Source: an uncultured Eubacteriales bacterium
GTDB lineage: Bacteria; Bacillota; Clostridia; UBA1381
Assembly: GCA_905199755.1 (NCBI GenBank)
Contig: CAJKHT010000058.1
Coordinates: 1-17,475, forward strand
Length of the DNA: 17,475 nt
Direction of reading: 5' to 3'
Positions 16,001 to 17,475 of the stretch are shown here, one piece after another. The position numbers were made by a program, and so were the translations under genes. Every line of letters begins with the position of its first letter. Positions within the stretch are counted from its first letter, which is position 1. The notes below the pieces were generated by a model. It worked only from the letters and a program-made list of their open reading frames with translations, searched no databases and was not told where the DNA came from.

Positions 16001-16769
16001 CGGCCGAAATCACATCCGCATACTTGCCGTTATCTATTGTTACATTGTTTATTTTTGTTGAGAATGTTGTGTGTCTGCAATGATCCGACCAGTATGTATC
16101 AATCATGCGCAGTTCTGTTATTGTCGGATTTCTGTGCTCCGTGTTTGCAAAGTAGTTCTGACAGAATTTCAGGTCATCCGCATCCATGGCAAAACCCATT
16201 TTGCCGATATAATCCCGGATATCGCTGTCCCGCATATCCGTAAAACCATCGGCGGTTTTGACATTTTCGGGATAGCTTATACGCATATCGAGAGAATCGG
16301 GCTTTTCGAGCGATGCTTCACGTGCTTCAACGGGGTTTATAACATACTTCTTTGCCGCTTCAAGCTCTTTATCGCTGACATTTCCGATAAGAACATAAAT
16401 TTTTGCACTGCGGACGGTCGGACGCTCTTTTTGAGTGAGAATTGATATACATTCCTCTGCCGAAGCAGCTCTCTGGTCAAACTGACCGGGCAGAAATTCA
16501 ACCGCAAACACCCTGCCGTCGGGAATATCAACATTTTCATCATACGCATTATCGACCGGCGGTTCGGAAAAGATAAGATTTCTCGCCTTTGAATATTCCT
16601 CATCGCTTATGCCGTCAACATCATAACGGTTTATAATTCTGACTTTTTCAAGAGCTTTAAGAGAAAGATTTTCGCGCAAATCCTCCAGAACCTCGCGTGC
16701 TTCAATATCAAAGCCATCTTTCTTTTCAACATAAATTCTTCTGACGTTTCCCATATTATTTATACCCAT
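13023..16769 (-). CDS. purL: phosphoribosylformylglycinamidine synthase, single-chain clostridial type
   Basis: Catalyses the ATP- and glutamine-dependent conversion of FGAR to FGAM, step four of purine synthesis, in the cytoplasm. At 1,248 residues it holds synthase and glutaminase in one chain, so no PurQ or PurS is needed. Synthase motifs include WSDHCRHTTF (227-236) and FKNETHNHPTEIEPFGG (325-341). The glutaminase domain (about 984-1240) has the nucleophile Cys1089 in LGICNGFQ, plus His1219 and Glu1221 in MGHSER, the expected triad. Start is uncertain: ATG 16769 has AAAGGA touching it, too close, while ATG 16754 (M6) is 15 bases away; conserved sequence begins after M6. It follows a histidine phosphatase gene by 27 bases, probably in one operon. 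Confidence 0.95.
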   Translation of the reverse strand: MGINNMGNVRRIYVEKKDGFDIEAREVLEDLRENLSLKALEKVRIINRYDVDGISDEEYSKARNLIFSEPPVDNAYDENVDIPDGRVFAVEFLPGQFDQRAASAEECISILTQKERPTVRSAKIYVLIGNVSDKELEAAKKYVINPVEAREASLEKPDSLDMRISYPENVKTADGFTDMRDSDIRDYIGKMGFAMDADDLKFCQNYFANTEHRNPTITELRMIDTYWSDHCRHTTFSTKINNVTIDNGKYADVISAAYEEYKAAKADLYPSGKDTCLMNMATIIVKQLKKKGLLKEIDESEEINACSIVVDVDIDGKDEPWLIMFKNETHNHPTEIEPFGGAATCLGGAIRDPLSGRSYVYQAMRVTGAGDPRKTLDETIHGKLMQRQITKKASSGYSSYGNQIGLATGQVQEIYDEGYVAKRMEIGAVIGAAPKKNVIREVPSKGDVVVLLGGRTGRDGIGGATGSSKAHNDNSVVTCGSEVQKGNPPVERKLQRLFRDSKVTTLIKRCNDFGAGGVSVAIGELADGLKINLDKVPKKYEGLDGTELAISESQERMAVVVRSTDAETFIKYANEENLEATIVAEVTDENRLVMTWRGETICDISRDFLNTNGAAKNTDVEVVLPDKENSFFSKKEVKDIKTEWLKTLSDLNVCSQKGLCEKFDSTIGAGSVIMPFGGKYQLSPSEGMAAKVPVLNGETNTATVMTFGYNPLLSKWSPYHGAVYAITESVSKAVAIGADYKKIYLTFQEYFERLGKDPKRWGKPFAALLGAYMTQLELGIAAIGGKDSMSGSFNDLDVPPTLTSFAVAPLKADKVVSTELKRTDSKLIMLTVERDDNDLPIFDKLKEMYEKVHKLICDGKVLSSSVVKGFGLCETVSKMAFGNMTGVEFDKNITADMLFNAPFGSIVLEVNDADVDGAVMLGSTNNSGKITACGVEIPLDEAVKAWSAPLEKVFPTKAGHFDTEPETYSYSKKGITVATEKFAKPRIFIPVFPGTNCEYDTARAFEKAGGIADVFVIRNLTGDDVAYSMREMQKRIDNSQIIMLPGGFSGGDEPEGSGKFIATAFRNPLVKDAVMNMLKNRDGLMLGICNGFQALIKLGLVPYGEIRDLDSTSPTLTFNTLGRHISRMAYTRIASDKSPWFANVETGDVHTIALSHGEGRFIASPEMTAQLAQNGQIATQYVNTDNKATYDIEWNPNGSSAAIEGITSPDGRILGKMGHSERIGSSVAVNVPGCKDQKLFDAGVKYFK

Positions 16770-16796
16770 TCCTTTCTATGCCGCCGGCATTTGGTT

Positions 16797-17390
16797 TTAT
16801 ATATTAAGTCCTGTCATAACGCCTTTGCCGCCGGAGTGTTCTATAACTGCGGCTTTTGCATTATCCAGAAAAAAGCATTGACTGTGTTCGGGAGGGAGTC
16901 CCAGCAAAAATGCCAGAATTGTACGCGATACGGCAAGGTGTGACACAATAAGAATGTTACCGCCGCTGTGCTGATTGAGAATTCTGGTCATTGTCGCGGC
17001 AGCGCGGCCGTACATTGCCGATACGCTTTCGCCCCCGGGCGGAGTGCATGAGATTTTATCCTGCCGCCATGCTTTAAATTCATTCGGATATTTGCTTTCT
17101 ATTTCCTCAAATGACAAATCATCCCATTTGCCGAAATCCCGTTCGATAATACCGTAATTCATTGTAAGGGGAGTGCTTTTGTTAAAAGCTGCGACGGGCA
17201 TTGCCGTGTCGACCGCTCTCGACAGCGGACTTGTATATATGGCTTCAAAGCTTATGTGTGCCAGTCTTTCGGCAAGACTGCGCGCCTGTTCTTTGCCTGT
17301 GTCCGTGAGCGGTACATCCTTAAGACCTATGCAGGCATGGCGCAGATTGGATTCCGTCTGACCGTGCCGTGCTATATAAATTTTCGTCAT
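16797..17390 (-). CDS. histidine phosphatase family protein
   Basis: A 197-residue enzyme of the phosphoglycerate mutase/CobC superfamily. ARHGQTESN places the catalytic His9 with Arg8 and Gly10. TSPLSRAVDTA gives Arg58, IIERDFGKWDD the acid Glu83, and LIVSHLAVSR the second His151, so the full phosphate pocket is present. The length suits a small-molecule phosphatase; alpha-ribazole phosphatase, phosphoglycerate mutase-like or nucleotide phosphatase roles are all possible, and no cobalamin genes are nearby. AAAGGAT stands 7-8 bases before the ATG. Its closeness to purL suggests a housekeeping role, perhaps in phosphorylated metabolite turnover, but this is inference. Confidence 0.88.
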   Translation of the reverse strand: MTKIYIARHGQTESNLRHACIGLKDVPLTDTGKEQARSLAERLAHISFEAIYTSPLSRAVDTAMPVAAFNKSTPLTMNYGIIERDFGKWDDLSFEEIESKYPNEFKAWRQDKISCTPPGGESVSAMYGRAAATMTRILNQHSGGNILIVSHLAVSRTILAFLLGLPPEHSQCFFLDNAKAAVIEHSGGKGVMTGLNI

Positions 17391-17418
17391 ATCAATATCC
17401 TTTCGGGCAGGTATCGGA

Positions 17419-17440
17419 TTGCGGATAAAAAAATCCGCAA
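17419..17440. promoter_or_regulatory. inverted repeat upstream of the phosphatase-purL operon
   Basis: TTGCGGAT and ATCCGCAA form a perfect 8-base inverted repeat with a six-A gap, about 30 bases before the phosphatase ATG. A TATAAT on the minus strand lies at 17451-17456; the -35 would run off the window. The repeat therefore falls at the start of the transcript and could be an operator or an mRNA hairpin. It does not match the PurR box as I know it. Confidence 0.45.
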
Positions 17441-17475
17441 AAACAAATATATTATATATTGTATCATATTTGCTT

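Overview
The window reads as a chromosomal segment of a low-to-moderate GC anaerobic Firmicute, most likely a gut-type Clostridia. The basis is the single-chain 1,248-residue PurL typical of Clostridia, AGGAGG-like ribosome binding sites, frequent TG-extended -10 promoters, intracellular GH88 sugar metabolism under an AraC regulator, and dense Rho-independent hairpins. I saw no insertion sequence, phage gene, CRISPR array, tRNA or rRNA.

Layout. (1) Bases 1-46 hold the last codons of an upstream gene, followed by a possible structured RNA ending in a T-run (47-169). (2) Bases 274-2826 are a two-gene operon: a GCS2-family glutamate-cysteine ligase and an ATP-grasp enzyme resembling glutathionylspermidine synthase. 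Together they could make a gamma-glutamyl peptide or small thiol of unknown identity. (3) Bases 2827-4911 hold an AraC regulator divergent from a GH88 unsaturated glycuronyl hydrolase, a compact locus for the last step of pectin or glycosaminoglycan oligosaccharide breakdown. The AraC stop codon abuts the stop of the ATP-grasp gene with no base between them. (4) Bases 4986-8704 are a single-gene unit with a near-consensus promoter. It encodes a 1,212-residue secreted protein built from about nine copies of a small beta-rich repeat, interrupted by a Gly/Ser tract. Two closely related palindromic hairpins flank it. (5) Bases 8875-10206 encode the Mg2+ channel MgtE on the minus strand, with a TTG start and a leader of about 160 nt that has mutually exclusive pairings around the ribosome binding site, which looks like a riboswitch. 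(6) Divergent from mgtE, bases 10474-12965 hold a second AraC regulator, an 86-residue membrane-anchored protein and an FAD-dependent oxidoreductase, probably co-transcribed. (7) Bases 17390-13023 (minus) hold a histidine phosphatase followed by purL, meeting the oxidoreductase gene at a shared bidirectional terminator.

The best candidates for something undescribed are the ligase/ATP-grasp pair, the repeat-built secreted protein and the mgtE leader RNA. All assignments come from reading motifs by eye; no database search was possible.
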